From Oenanthe sinensis (taxonomy: Eukaryota > Streptophyta > Magnoliopsida > Apiales > Apiaceae): DNA of 64,000 nt. Below are positions 50,297-62,584 of the stretch, piece by piece. The notes under the pieces were generated by a model that was given only the letters and a program-made list of their open reading frames with translations, did not search any database and was not told the origin of the DNA. Each line of letters begins with the position of its first letter. The first letter of the stretch is position 1. A program made the translations under genes and the position numbers. The DNA lies in the NCBI GenBank assembly GCA_028671895.1, contig CM053810.1, positions 64,171,501-64,235,500 on the forward strand, read 5' to 3'.

Positions 50297-51342
50297 CTTG
50301 CAACATTTTTTTAAAAAAACATTCTAATAATTTGACATTTTTTTGGCACTCTTTATTCTACCCTCTTTTTTGTTTCTAGGCAAGAGCCAAGAGGTTGATT
50401 AGAAAAACTCGTACCAGCTCGGAGGCTTGATATAACCGGAATGCATGAAGTGTCAACGTTTTTATTCAGCAGTAATCACATTATATCATTCATATTGCAA
50501 GGTGGAGTGTAACGAGACATTAGCCTATGGATCATAGTTCATCGAGATGCACGCCAACCGTGGCAAAACGTCTATCATATCCAATGGTGCAGAATGGAGT
50601 CAATACAATATAGTGGGGGGTCTGGGTTGCTACTGATTGATCTTGATGGGTAAGTAAGTTTGTAAAAACTATGAGGGCTTGCTTTTTTGTATATCGAGGG
50701 AAAACTTGACGTGCTGAGTTATAAATGGGTACCATTTTGCTCACCTTTTTTCGTTTTTGAGACAAACGACTTTATAGTGACTTTTGGGACTTCGATATGT
50801 CAATCGTAGTTTTTGATTCTCGTACGAACAGACAATTTGAATCTTATTTTCTTCCCCCGTGCTGTCACCCAAGCTTGAATCCTCCGACTACTGTGCAAAT
50901 TATATGAGTACCTTTTCATTTCTTATACTACACTAACTTTTTGATGTATGCTTTACAGTAAATTTTTTGTTTCAACTTCAATGTATCTGGAAATTTATAG
51001 CATGTTACAAGTGTTAATAACTGGAAGCTTTTACGAGACTCTGCAAAACACAAATAACTTCAATTGTAGCCATATATAAAAATCCTCTAAATCTGTGACT
51101 TCCTTGACATCTATACTTCATGGTAAAAAAAACAATGGCATGTAACTGGAGATGGTGCTGCTATGGTGCATTCAACACATTAGGTGACTATAAATAAACC
51201 AAGACGAGCTGCAAAAAAGTTAACAATTGTCTACCAAGTATAAATTGCAAAATCTACCATCAGATATGTTGGTAATAAATCTTCTGTTCTGGGGGAGAAG
51301 GGATTTGTAAAGAGATCTGGAAGAATCGATGCTTTGACATCT
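50295..51342. other. Intergenic, no gene seen
   Basis: A 77-codon open frame on the minus strand (50532-50765) has no recognisable motif. The last part is downstream of the CLF-type pseudogene. Confidence 0.45.
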
Positions 51343-54222
51343 TCAATGAAGCACAGTCCTAGTCTTCTTTGAAACCGAGGCCTTCTTTTTAGATCGGCTT
51401 ATTGAGGGGGTATAGTCCTCGTCTTTGTCTGAACCCGAGACCTCAGGACGCTTTGCCCATGGAGGAGCTACGTCATCTTTGTAATGATAATCATAAAAAA
51501 GTTCTTCTCCAGCAGATATCTTTCTACTGGCAAATATCCCAACCCTGTGTTCCCCACACACAAATAAAACCTGCCAGTAGCAAAAAGCTATATCATGGCA
51601 AGATGAATTTGACCAAGTAAATCATGTAAATATCACTTCTATTTTGTGGCAGTAACGTGTAATGATAAATTAACAGCTAAGATACAACATAGAGGTTGGC
51701 CAAAATTTGAGTTTCTAGGAAGCTAAATAATTTTACCTTTCCGTAGCAATTTGGGGTGGTGGAATGATTGGCAAACTTTAATTTGTTTCCCATGCGGAGA
51801 GCATCAAGAACATACTAACAGGAAAAAAGGGTAAATTAATATTTAATCTACAAAAGTAAAGTTCAAAGATCAGGGATTTAGTAATTTTCCAGTATTATAC
51901 CTTATCATTAAGATCAAACAAAAATGAGGAATTTATACGGTCATATATTCTCCAATTAATTCATCCTTTTCACATGCATTCTGTGGGAATGAGTAAAAGT
52001 GAGTCGCATAAAGATATATTTGAAACAAGAAAAGAGGGAGAAACACAACGCAAAATTATTTATTTCTAATTTGTATAAGAATAAAAAAAAACCTAGGTAC
52101 CTTTAAGAATGATCCGAATCCAGATACGCCAGATTTTCCATGTAGCACCTGCACATTAATCAGTGCCAAGAGACATTAATATCGACACCAGAAACACACA
52201 CATCCACAACCAAGAAACACATGTGCTACTTTTTAGTTTTTTCACATACTATTATATGCGGGGGAATCGTAACCTAATTCTCTGAGTACAAACCAAATGA
52301 TCTACTAAACTATTGGAAAGACAAGTATGTATGAGCAATTAAATCATACATTGTTTATTAAAACAATTGTTTGTACATGAAATCCCCAAAAGATGATTAT
52401 TATTTAGTAAAACAATATATTACTTCTCTTTGAAATACTGTTAATCCCTCAAGGGTAACCTGACGTGGTAGTCATTTTTGTTTTCAGATTATTGGGAGTC
52501 TATTTTTAAGTTGTACCCCTTAAACATAAATTCATAGTTAATAAATGAACAATTAGAAAGACAAGTACCAAACACAAATAATTGAAGCATGCATAGTTAG
52601 ATATATGTCTCTATTGCAACCAAATTATTATGTATACTACGTACTATACATTAGTACTTGTCGAAAATCAAAGGAGCTGACAAATTTTAACTAGTGGCAA
52701 CTGATTAGGAGGAACATAGAATTATGGAAAAAATACTAGGTAAAAGTGAGCTTGCGGGTAACATTTTACATCCAAAGAATCCTGTCCCTGGTAAAAAAAC
52801 TAACAGATGGATTAGACAACACCATTTTAGGTTGAAGATAATCTTGTCAAAATATCATAAACTTGAATTGCCGATGGCTAACTATTTTGATTTTTTTTAT
52901 GTGTACTGACATTAAAGGCTTTCACATTACAATGTTTCTTACACTACAACAAGACACCCTAAATGATTGTTTATTCAGGAAAGCCTTGAGAAGATAATTA
53001 TTATCTACTGTAACAAATCATTTCTTCCCTGGGTAAATACCCTTCGACCCTTCAAAGGTATCTTGATGTGATAGTCGTTTTTTGTTTCCAGATTATTCCT
53101 AATGAAGTCTATTTTCAAGTTATATAACAAAAAGGATATATACGGTGTAAAATATAATTACCTTCAGATGTCGCTTTTGAAGAAGCTTCATATTCATATA
53201 GTTATCACATTTATCTTTTTAGGGAGGAGCTCCACAAGTGCCATCACCACAACTGAAGCACAAAATTAATTCAGGAGAAGTTGCAGTGAAAATGGAAAAA
53301 TAAGACTTCATATTGTTAGAGACAATTTTATCATCAACGGTCAATCTATGTAATAGTTATAGTAATATTTTAAGTCAGAGTCAGATGTAAAACAAATCAT
53401 CAATGCTCTTATTGGAGATACTAGCCTGCTTTCTCTTTACAACCTTTGACTTCCTATCCAAAAAAACTTTGAAACTTATTGATTCTTGAAAATGCATGTG
53501 CTGGGGTTGGGGGAAAGTCAATAAAATTAGTGAAGTAAAGAAATTTAAAATATTGTTTCTTTTACCTGATAAAACAATCTCTATCTGCAGCAACACACGA
53601 GCATTGTCGAGTTCGACACTGATTTTTAGCACGATGACAACCTCTAAATCGATTTTTACACTCCTTGGGCAACTGAAAGATTATATATGATTCAAGAAAA
53701 ATTTCGCATCAAGGCACAAATAAATCATTAATAATACTTTTTAAAAATACAAGGATTTAACAACACATAAATAAGTAACCCTTAATGATAGTTCAACTAG
53801 TTTGGATTGGACAGGAGATGCTTGATGTAATCATCATGTACAAGCCAGCAACATACCCGCAGTACTTTTCACAGTGCGTTTTATTTAAAAGGCACACACA
53901 GTCCTTCCCACAGGCAGATTTACATCCACATGGGTCATAATGATGATTAAGTTCACCCTTCTTCACAGAAATCCGTCTTTTGACCGAACTGCAACCAGAA
54001 GACTTCATTGTGAACTTTAAACCACGTACTTTACCTCTCTTACGTACAAATTTTGATATTCCACCTACTTGAGTACCCTGGTGTATATTCATCACCGAAA
54101 TCAATTATTTAATTACGACAATTTAAGATCAACCAATTCATAATCATGCAGATCATCAATCTGACGTACTTACCATCTCATTGTTGCCATCAGCTTCGGG
54201 CAGCTTTCAGCCAGAGGATTTA
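51343..54222 (-). pseudogene. CLF: CURLY LEAF-type H3K27 methyltransferase pseudogene (CXC + SET)
   Basis: Exon-sized blocks in gene order on the minus strand are 54222-54174, 54077-53857, 53672-53576, 53252-53162, 52148-52101, 51980-51901, 51814-51737 and 51570-51343, with splice signals kept. They match E(z) proteins. Seen are FVRKRGKVRGLKF, CXC cysteines (YDPCGCKSACGKDC, THCEKYCG), ECKNRFRGCHRAKNQCRTRQ, SGVSGFGSFLK, SSFLFDLNDK, KLKFANHSTTPNCYGK and GEELFYDYHYKDDVAPPWAK. The tail DEDYTPS fits CLF better than SWN or MEA. Breaks are a frame shift in the first block, a missing base in the second CXC exon (plus a CXC Cys to Arg change), loss of the next Cys segment, an in-frame TAA in the pre-SET exon, and an about 49-bp deletion in the SET exon that shifts the frame. 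The N-terminal two-thirds is absent. Introns show it arose by DNA duplication, not retroposition. Confidence 0.88.
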
Positions 54223-55097
54223 AACCTTTGCCAGCAGTTGTAACTGTATTATGCAATTATAACAAAGATGAAATAGTTTTATGAAGTTCGTGACCTGTTT
54301 CTGCCAGCATTATATGGTTTACCCCCCGACTTTAAGACCTGACAAGTACCGGTTAGAACTTATACAGCTTGTTTTCTTTCATGTAGTAACTAATTTGGTA
54401 GAGCAAAGCAATATAGCAATTGTTCAAAAACATCAATAGTAAAACTAAAATTATTCCGCACTTATTTCAGATTCAAAATCAAGATAGACTCGATTTCTAA
54501 AAATATTCAGAATTTAATCCTTGCTATCACAGTTTCAGTATCTGATGCTTGAAACACTCAGAAATTCATTTTACTCTCAAATAGCAAGGCGACTAGAAAA
54601 CATTGTTGTCTGCCTTCAATATTCAATTGTCCGCCTATACTATTTACCTTACAAATAAGACAAATCATTATTTGAATCAACATAAAGACTAATATTACTT
54701 ACCGCTGAACAAGGCATATACAATTACGATGTGCAGGTCTGTCTCATATTATAACTTAGCTAAAGTTTTAAGCATAATCTTATGATCACATGTCCTTTTT
54801 AAATTTAAAATATGTACCAATCTGAACTTGCCTAAAGAAACAAATAATCTCATTAAATGACAATGTAAAACTTAATTATTATCTCCCTAATGCAATGCTC
54901 TTTACCATTATAGAAAATCGTATCACAAACACCACATAACAAGTAAATGAGAATATAATCTAGCCACAAAATCATGTATACAACCGTATCATAAACACCA
55001 CATGACAACAATTAATTGAGTTAGGAGAATATAATCTAGCCAAAAAACCATATATAATGTAGTAACAAATCTATAATCGTATAGAGGAAATTTATTA
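54223..55097. other. Gap between CLF pseudogene and foldback element
   Basis: AT-rich with no coding blocks. Any further 5' exons of the CLF copy are missing here. Confidence 0.5.
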
Positions 55098-56625
55098 TAG
55101 CATTGTTATAATGATGCTCTGTCGGTAGACTTCGATTCAGAGTAGCTTTAGTTGTCTAAGGTTGGGCAATTCAGATCCAGTGGAAGCTTGAATTAAGGTT
55201 GGGCAATTTGATGCGGTCCGGAAGATCTAAACTCTTCAAATGAGTTTATTTGGGGGGTGTGACGAAAGAAAAATGGAGTAAAAGTTAAACCCTAAATCGA
55301 TAATAAATCAACCAAATTCAAAGAAAACATGTTGGTCCCTTTGGATCATAGTGATTTGTGTTCAACTGATTTGATGATTACATATATAAAAAGAATATTT
55401 ACTTTAATCGCTACGGCGTAAACGATTCAAATCCATATTTTTCTAATGTATTCATTTGTCCCCTTTGAATGAAAAGTGAGTTTCGATCCTCCAAGTTTTA
55501 ATTCTCCAATTCCAAATAAAAACCCTAGCTTTTTCCTTCTTTCTTCCCCTTGTCAGATATATATATATATAGAGAGAGAGATTCTTATTCTAATAGAAAC
55601 TTTTTTAAACTAAAAACTAGAAACTAAGGGTATGATTGTAAATATAACTAAACCAGAATATAAAGAAATAATCTAATGTTTCTATAAGATCAATTGCCTA
55701 TATATATAGGCAAGTGATTAAATAGAAACCAATTTTATGATAAAAACTACAAAACTATTTTAACCCATTCATTTTTTTATATTCAATTAAATCCCAGCTA
55801 TACACGTATATATTTTTCTTATCCTCTCTCATCTCCCTCAACTCAGATTAGTTTGTTATCTTTTTGACCACATTTGGGGAATCAGCATCACCATATCCAG
55901 CATCACCTCTGGCTCAACTTCTTTCCCCCTTTCTTTTTTAATCAATATTCCCCCTTCCATCTAAGCATTCTCTCAATCTATATTTCCCCCACCTATTCAT
56001 ACCCATATATACATACAAACTTGTATGTATGTATATACCATTCCCCTATAGGTAGTAAACATTTTAAAGGTCAATGTCGATTCTCATAAATTCCGTCTCC
56101 AAATATCATCAATTACAATGCACTTTCTCCAATGATGATAGTATGATGGAGGTTTTGGTAAATGAATTTTGTTTTTATTTTTTACATTTTGATAGTGAGA
56201 AGTAATAATTTGAGTTAATATCTTTTTATCGGAGATGATGATTGTTGTTGCTAGTGAGATTGTAGTGGTCAGAGTAGATCAGATTTTGATGATAATGAGG
56301 CACAAAGTGGTGTACAATGGTGTATATATTCATATTTTTCAGTGTAATTTTTAGTGATTTTTATAATACTATTTAGTGATTTTTGTAATATATATTTGTG
56401 ATTTCTGCGATACGAATTAGTGATTGGAGTTTAAATTTTAACATTGACTCGAAGATGTCTATATATTACTAGTAGTAGTTGTTATTGGAGATGATAAGAT
56501 TAAAAAGATGAGAAAGATAAGTTTAATTGAATAAAAAAAGAGCATGTCAAATATGAGATGGATAATAGTGAGATAAGATAGTGGTGTATAATACTGTATA
56601 TACATAGAAAAGAAAAGGGAGAAGA

Positions 56626-59588
56626 CAGTGTTGTTTAAGGCGCAAATTATAAAAAAGCGCAAGACCGGTTTGAAGCGCGAGGCGCCATTAATCGCGCGCC
56701 TTTTGACCAAAAAAAAATATCACAAATTTAACAAAAAACTAGTACTCAACATAATCTTAACATTCAAACATAATAAAAAACATAAATAACATGATAATAG
56801 TGTCAATAATTAAGGCTTAATCGATAAGGTTCTCTAGTTCAAAAGCTTCGGTGTCATTAAACTCGATTTCTCGCTCCTCAAATTCTCGCTCTTCCTCTTC
56901 ATCATCTTCATCTATTAGAGTTGAAGAAGATGCTCCGTGAGTTGTATTAGAGGTGGATCTGCTTCTTGTCAAGCGTCTCATGCGATAAAGTGGCTCTTCT
57001 GCTCCAGAAGCAATACACACATCATCCCAATTAAGGTCTTCACCAACATGGACATAGTTATTATCCACATCTTCATCATCAAGACCCTTTCCCAACAACC
57101 ACTCGTAACAATCATCAATTACATCTAGTGCAATAGGGTCCTGAACAGCGCGTGCATCAAATCTGCGCTTTAATGCTCGATTATATTTGACATATACCAA
57201 GTCATTGAATCGCTTTTGAGTCAATCTATTCCTCTTCTTTGAATGAATGTGTTCAAACGCACTCCAATTGCGTTCACAACCAGAAGCACTACATGTCAAA
57301 CTCAAGACTTTGATTGCAAATTTCTGTAAATTTGGAGCTGAACTTCCAAAATTATCCCACCAGATAGCTACAAATAATTTTAAATAAAGTTAAAATATGT
57401 CAGTGCGTCTATAGTTTACTTATCTTTTGTTTACTAAACTGATTGTGAAGTGATTCAACTATTATATACCTGGAGCCTGTCGTTTCCTGGCTCTTTTTGC
57501 CATGTCTGATGAAAAGCTTTCCGCTGCATACTTGTACACCGAAATTTCGTCAATAATTGCATCCTGTATTGTTATATCTGGAACTAATCTGTAGATACAC
57601 TCATATAGGCCCTTCCTGATATTTGCATCCATGGACATAACTTGTGAATCATAGAAAAATTCTGGATTGAGGAAGTGACCCGCTGCGTGCAAAGGCTGGT
57701 GGAGTTGAACCTCCCACCTGTTATCAATTATCTCAAAGACTTTTTTTGTAATCATTTGCCGATTCAAATGAACTAACAATTGCAGATTTGGCCCTCTCCA
57801 TTGCCCCGTAAATATATCCCATCGGAGGTTTCGTTTCACCATCAACAATCCGCAAGACTTTAATAAGAGGACCACACACCTTGAGTGCAAAGTTAATGTT
57901 TTTCCAGAATGAAGTTTTCAGTACAGTGGTTGTAGCTCTTTTTCCGGCAGCCTCTTTAGACCACTTGCTTGCATTCCATTCATCATAAATAAACATCTTC
58001 TGTAATGAAGCTCTAAGCAAGTAAAGCCTTCCTAACATAATACAAGAGGTTGCAAATCTGGTTTTGGCAGGCCTAAGCAGCTCCTTCAATTTTGTGAAGT
58101 AGCGGAGCATGTTGACGGTTTCAGACCTAGCATAGATGAATCCACACAAAGCCATGGCACTTGAGCATGTATCTTTTAGTTTTCTGATCTTAAATATGTC
58201 CTCTAACATTAGATCAATACAATGCGCTGCACATGGTGTCCAATAGATATGTGGATACATTCGCATTAGAAGTTTTCCAGCCTTTACATTATTTGCAGCA
58301 CTATCGGTGACAACTTGTATAACTCTACTTTCTCCAACAGATTTAACACAATTCTCTATCAACTCAAGCATCTTTTCACATGTTTTTGAATAATCTGAAG
58401 CATCAATTGATTCAAGAAAAATGCTCCCTTTTGGAGAATTTACCAGAAAATTAATCAGGGTTCTCTCTCTTTTGTCTTTCCAGCCATCACACATAATTGA
58501 ACATCCAACTTTCTCCCATTCTTTTTGGTGCTCTTCTACGATCTTATTTGTTTCTTCAACCTCATTATTAAGCAAAGGGATTCTAACCTCGTGGTAGGTA
58601 GGTGGTTTCATTCCTGGGCCATATTGCCCAATAGCTTCAATCGCCGGACCAAAGCTCTCATAATTAATGGCATTGAACGATATTCCTGCATCGTACATCC
58701 ACCTTGCGAACATCTTACAAGCTTGATTTCGAAAGTGTTCCATTACTTTCTTTGAATCTTCACTCGTGACCAGTTTCCTTTTCTTTGATGTAGCTTCTGG
58801 AGTAGGCATAAAAAAAGAATCAATAGGTCCTCTGCTGTGTCGTTTTTGATTGCTTGCAAAACTTGAATTGAATTGACTGAATTGTGTATTCACTGCATCT
58901 TCAGATTCTTGATCCTTGATGTTTACATACTCCATATTTTTCGTACTCTTCAATTCCTTTTTCTTTCCCATAAACTCTTTGATTTCATCTCTAACAGGGG
59001 CTGGTACCTTATCACAAGGTATTGCATCTCGACTATATCCACCATCAAGGTGTTTCTTGAATCGACAAATTCCACCTTTATAAATATTCTTGCAGAATGA
59101 ACATAGAACTTTGTTTTTATCATTCTCTACTGGAGTTCCATACTTCCATCCGATATTAGGAGTGCGAGTCATTATCAGAGAAGAATCAGAAGAGATGAAG
59201 AGAGATTAAGAGAGACAGAGAAAAAAATTGAGAAGAGACAGAGACAGAGATTAAGAGAGATTAAGAGATACAGAGAAGAAAATTGAGAAGAGAAATATGC
59301 AAATATACGTATATATCTGTGTGTATATACTGAGAAAGACTTACATTTAGATGGAGGCTGTGATGTTTAGATGAGACTGGGTCTTATGAAACACTTTAGG
59401 ATTTTCTCCTTTTACCCCTTTTTTTAAGGGTATTATCGTCTTTTTTGTTATCAGCGCCTTTTTACATTTAGTAGCGCCTTTTGAGCGCCTTTTGGACGAA
59501 TTCAGAATCGCGCTACATCGCTTAATTTTGAATCGCACACCTTGCGCTTAATCGCGAAGCGCCATTAATCGCGCCTTTAATAACACTG
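56626..59588 (-). mobile_element. hAT transposon with TIRs and 8-bp TSD
   Basis: The left end CAGTGTTGTTTAAGGCGC and the reverse of the right end CAGTGTTATTAAAGGCGC form the TIRs. They are flanked by GGAGAAGA (left) and GGAGAAGG (right), an 8-bp target duplication with one mismatch. Subterminal regions are dense in GCGC/AGGCGC motifs on both sides, as hAT transposases require. The length is 2963 bp. It contains one transposase gene on the minus strand. Confidence 0.88.
56817..59172 (-). pseudogene. hAT transposase, one frameshift from intact
   Basis: Two exons, 59172-57470 and 57367-56817, are joined by a GT-AG intron. The frame is interrupted once, at a run of seven A (minus strand; 57741-57747); with one base fewer it would encode 750 aa. 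Domains in order are a BED-type zinc finger (VLCSFCKNIYKGGICRFKKH, about 22-41), a DUF659 region with CDGWKD and VTDSAANN carrying the first two acidic catalytic-type residues, and the C-terminal dimerisation region SLTCSASGCERNWSAFEHIH with the Glu. A very acidic tail follows (DEDDEEEEREFEE). It binds TIRs and subterminal repeats and catalyses excision and insertion. The single homopolymer slip could be a recent mutation or a sequencing error, so the element may be young and possibly active. Confidence 0.85.
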
Positions 59589-59746
59589 GGAGAAGGCAAC
59601 GAGTGGGCGGGATTATATATATATAAAATATTATTATTTTTTAATGTGGTTTCTAGTTTCTAGATAAGAAGTGGTTTCTAGTGGAGTTAGACTCTCTCTA
59701 TATATAATACTCGATTTTTCTATATCAAGAAGGAGACTTTGAAAGC

Positions 59747-60147
59747 TTAGGGTTGTTTTTTGGAGAATAAGAGTATTTATACGTTCCACTAGTGGATCGT
59801 CAAGAAATTAGGTTAGGTCTCCCACTGAGAACTTGGGTCTAGCCTATTATCAATAATATTAATTAAATCCACTAAATAATTAATATTGAACTACCTTTTC
59901 AATCCCGGTAATTAATTAATTGGGTTCCTTTATTGTTTGCTTATTAAATTCCCATATTTAAGATATTGCATGTCTGTTGATTAAATTAAATTACTGATAA
60001 TTAATTTTAATTTAGTTCAATAATAATTATTTAGTGGATTTAATTAATATTACTGATAATAGGCTAGGCCTAAGTTTTCAGTGGGAGGCCTAACCTAATT
60101 TCTCCATGATCCACTAATGTAGCCTATAAATACTCTTATTCTCTAAA
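59747..60147. repeat. Inner hairpin of the foldback element
   Basis: The arms 59747-59871 and 60019-60147 are inverted copies sharing GAGAATAAGAGTATTTATA, GAAATTAGGTTAGG and TATTAATTAAATCCACTAAA. A transcript would fold into an approximately 125-bp stem. Confidence 0.85.
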
Positions 60148-60160
60148 AAGCAATCCTTAG

Positions 60161-61426
60161 CAGTGTTGTCAAAAGCATTAAGCGCAACGAAGCGCAAACC
60201 TTCCTGGAGCCTAGGCACAAAAGCGAATCGCACGATTCTTTGAAGTGAGGGCACATTTAATAAAAAATTCTAAAATATATAATTAGGATTATACATATAA
60301 TAACTTAGGTTTATAAGATAATTTATACTTCATAATATATTAAATCACACTTCTACAGCAAAAATAACATAATATATATACTTTATAATATATTAAATTA
60401 TACTTCTAGGGTAAAAAAAATCTTGAGATTTGACATCAAGATTCGAACTGGAGAAAGAGCGCCTTTCTTTCTGTGTTTGAAACGACTTAAGAGCACCTCA
60501 CCTTGATTGATGAGAAGAAACATAGAAAGGAAAGAAGGTATTAAATCATTAGCTCCACCACGTGTTAACTGTTAAGCATACGAGAATTGAGACTGCTACC
60601 AGCCCCGAGAATTCGGTGTTGTCTAAGTGTAGAGAGGAATGTGATGTCAGGGACTTTGCGAACGAATTTAAAGTTTATAACTAAGTACTAGGCTATCCAA
60701 GTCATCGTCTTCATCCAAGTTCCAACTTCCAATATTGTTAATGACTTGACAGTAAAAGTTTCATTCATTATCTTCATCAAAATCCTTATCCAACTTATCT
60801 TCATCTTCAAAATCTTCATCCCATTTATCTTCGAGTGCTAAGGTGGACCCTCCAAATTCAAACTCTTGTTTTTCCTCCTCGTCTACTAAACGTCGATGTC
60901 TCTTACGTGAACTCTTAGAACTTGAATCAAACAATTGATTTTAACTCCGTTTCGATTTTGAGGCTGATTTTGATTGTGACTGAGAGTTATAGTGAGGCTT
61001 TCCAGCACCGGAAGTTTTGCGATTGTTGTCCATCCTAATCCATCATCATCAGAGAAAGGATCATTGTCTTCATCTAATTCCCCATTATCTAGGTTTCCAA
61101 CCAGCCACTCATTGTTTTTGTCAACATCAAGCAATGAGATAGGGTCAATTTTATCTCTTAGTTCAAAGTGTTGTCTCAATGCTATGTTGTATTAAAAATA
61201 AACTAAATCGTTTAGTTTTTGTTCGGCCTTAAAACTAATCCAATAACAAAACCTTATATATTTTTGTTAAGCTTCAATGAAGCGCACTTTTTTGGCGCTT
61301 CTCTCTTTTGCACGCTTCACGCTTAGCAGCCATAAGCGAGCGCTTCTTTGAAGTTACTTTGCTTCAGCCATAGCAAAATGCCGCATATGTTGCGCTTTAC
61401 GCCTAGGCACGCTTTTGACAACAGAG
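60161..61426 (-). mobile_element. hAT relic in right arm
   Basis: The left end CAGTGTTGTCAAAAGC and the reverse of the right end CTCTGTTGTCAAAAGCG form degraded TIRs with GCGC-rich subterminal sequence. The TIR differs from that of the 56626-59588 element, so it is a second hAT family. The left arm shows the empty site; a few target bases are missing and no clean 8-bp duplication remains. The length is about 1.27 kb. Confidence 0.7.
60886..61195 (-). pseudogene. hAT transposase C-terminal fragment
   Basis: The peptide FELRDKIDPISLLDVDKNNE, WLVGNLDNGE and DEDNDPFSDDDGLGW matches the post-dimerisation tail of plant hAT transposases; compare the FDARAVQDPIALDVIDDCYE and WLLGKG order in the neighbouring element. 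The frame shifts after GWTTIAK. Everything upstream of this tail is gone, so it is non-functional. Confidence 0.7.
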
Positions 61427-61945
61427 TCTCCTTCTTGATATAGAAAATTCGATTATTATATATATATACTCCACTAGGGGAAGGAAGGGGAAGGAAGGAG
61501 AAGAAAGCTAGAGTTCTTACTTGGAATTAGAGAATTAAAACTTAGAGGATTGAAACTCACTCTTCGTTCAAGGGAGTAAAGGAATATATTAGAAGAACGT
61601 GGATTTGAATCGTTTACGCAGTAGCGATTAAAGAAAATAATCTTTTTATATATGTAATCATCAAACCGGTTGAACACAAATCACTATGATCCAAAAGGAC
61701 CAACATGTTTTCTTTGAATTTGATTGATTTATTATCGATTTAGGGTTTAACTTTTACTCCATTTTTCTTTCGTCGCACACCCCAAATAAACTCATTTGAA
61801 GAGTTTAGATCTTTCGGAACGCATCAAATTTAGTACATCTACAATTTAATTCAAGCTTCTACTGGATCTGAATTGCTCAACTTTAGATAACTAAAGTTAC
61901 TCTAAATCGAAAGTCTACCGACAGAGCATCATTATAACAATGCTA

Positions 61946-62584
61946 GAATATATAAACAAGTTTAGTAAGTTTAGTAGCTTATGGATGAGATAAAAGTGGA
62001 GAAAATTCAGTCGAAGAAAGAAAAAATGGAAAAACATCAAGTCAAGAAAGAAAAAATATGAAGAAATATCAGCTCGGCGAATAAAATTAAGAACTTACAT
62101 TAAAAACTGGGCTAATAATATTTCTTTTTTTTGAAGAGGGCTGATATTCTTACAAATAGGAGTATTTAACTCATAAGCATTAGTATTAACTCTCTTTCAA
62201 ATCTAAAATGTGTCCATCCTGCCAGCATGCACTTTATTCCAAGACTTATAAACAATTGAGCTTATTATAATCATTACACACTTAATAATTTCTAACCTCA
62301 TATATAAAACATATAAGTAATAAAGCATTAATTTCTTTACTAAATGTAATTAAACTATTAACTCATAGAATAGAAGACTCCTCTAACTTTCATTCCGGTT
62401 TCTCATCATTCTCCCCATGTAATAAAAAACTCGGCCACGAGTTTTGTACAAGTCAAGAATCATGCAAGGCTGAAATAGAACTAGAATTAACTGTGAAAAA
62501 CTTTTTACACTTCCTCATGAACAATATAGGTGGAAGGAACTGTGGTTATATGAAAATTGACTCCACGATTTGAAAACATTCAAG
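61946..62584. other. Intergenic, no gene seen
   Basis: AT-rich flank of the foldback element. No supported frame. Confidence 0.45.

Larger units (their letters stand above)
55571..59700. mobile_element. TIR element inserted in left arm, carrying a hAT
   Basis: Left TATATATAGAGAGAG...TCTAATAGAAAC and the reverse of the right end TATATATAGAGAGAGTCTAAC...CTAGAAAC align over about 60 bases at about 75%. It sits in the TA-rich stretch of the foldback arm; the right arm shows the uninterrupted state. Its interior before the hAT (55600-56625) is non-coding and contains a 20-bp perfect palindrome at 55694-55713. Exact ends are blurred by the TA run. Confidence 0.5.
55098..61945. mobile_element. Large foldback element with nested insertions
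   Basis: TAGCATTGTTATAATGATGC at 55098 is repeated in reverse ending at 61945. Similarity, about 88-90% by eye, continues inward for about 650 bases per arm. The left arm is 55098-55570 plus 59701-59871. The right arm is 60019-60160 plus 61427-61945. A 147-base loop (59872-60018) separates them. The left arm is interrupted by a TIR element (55571-59700) and the right by a hAT relic (60161-61426). Without these the element is about 1.45 kb. I found no target duplication and no coding capacity of its own, so the class is open (long-TIR Mutator-like or other foldback). Confidence 0.75.

Noticed and set aside
50532..50765. 77-codon minus-strand frame
   Set aside because: No start context, splice partners or recognisable motif.
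55874..56089. Plus-strand 71-codon frame before the hAT
   Set aside because: Pyrimidine-rich low-complexity DNA inside the TIR element; no homology pattern.
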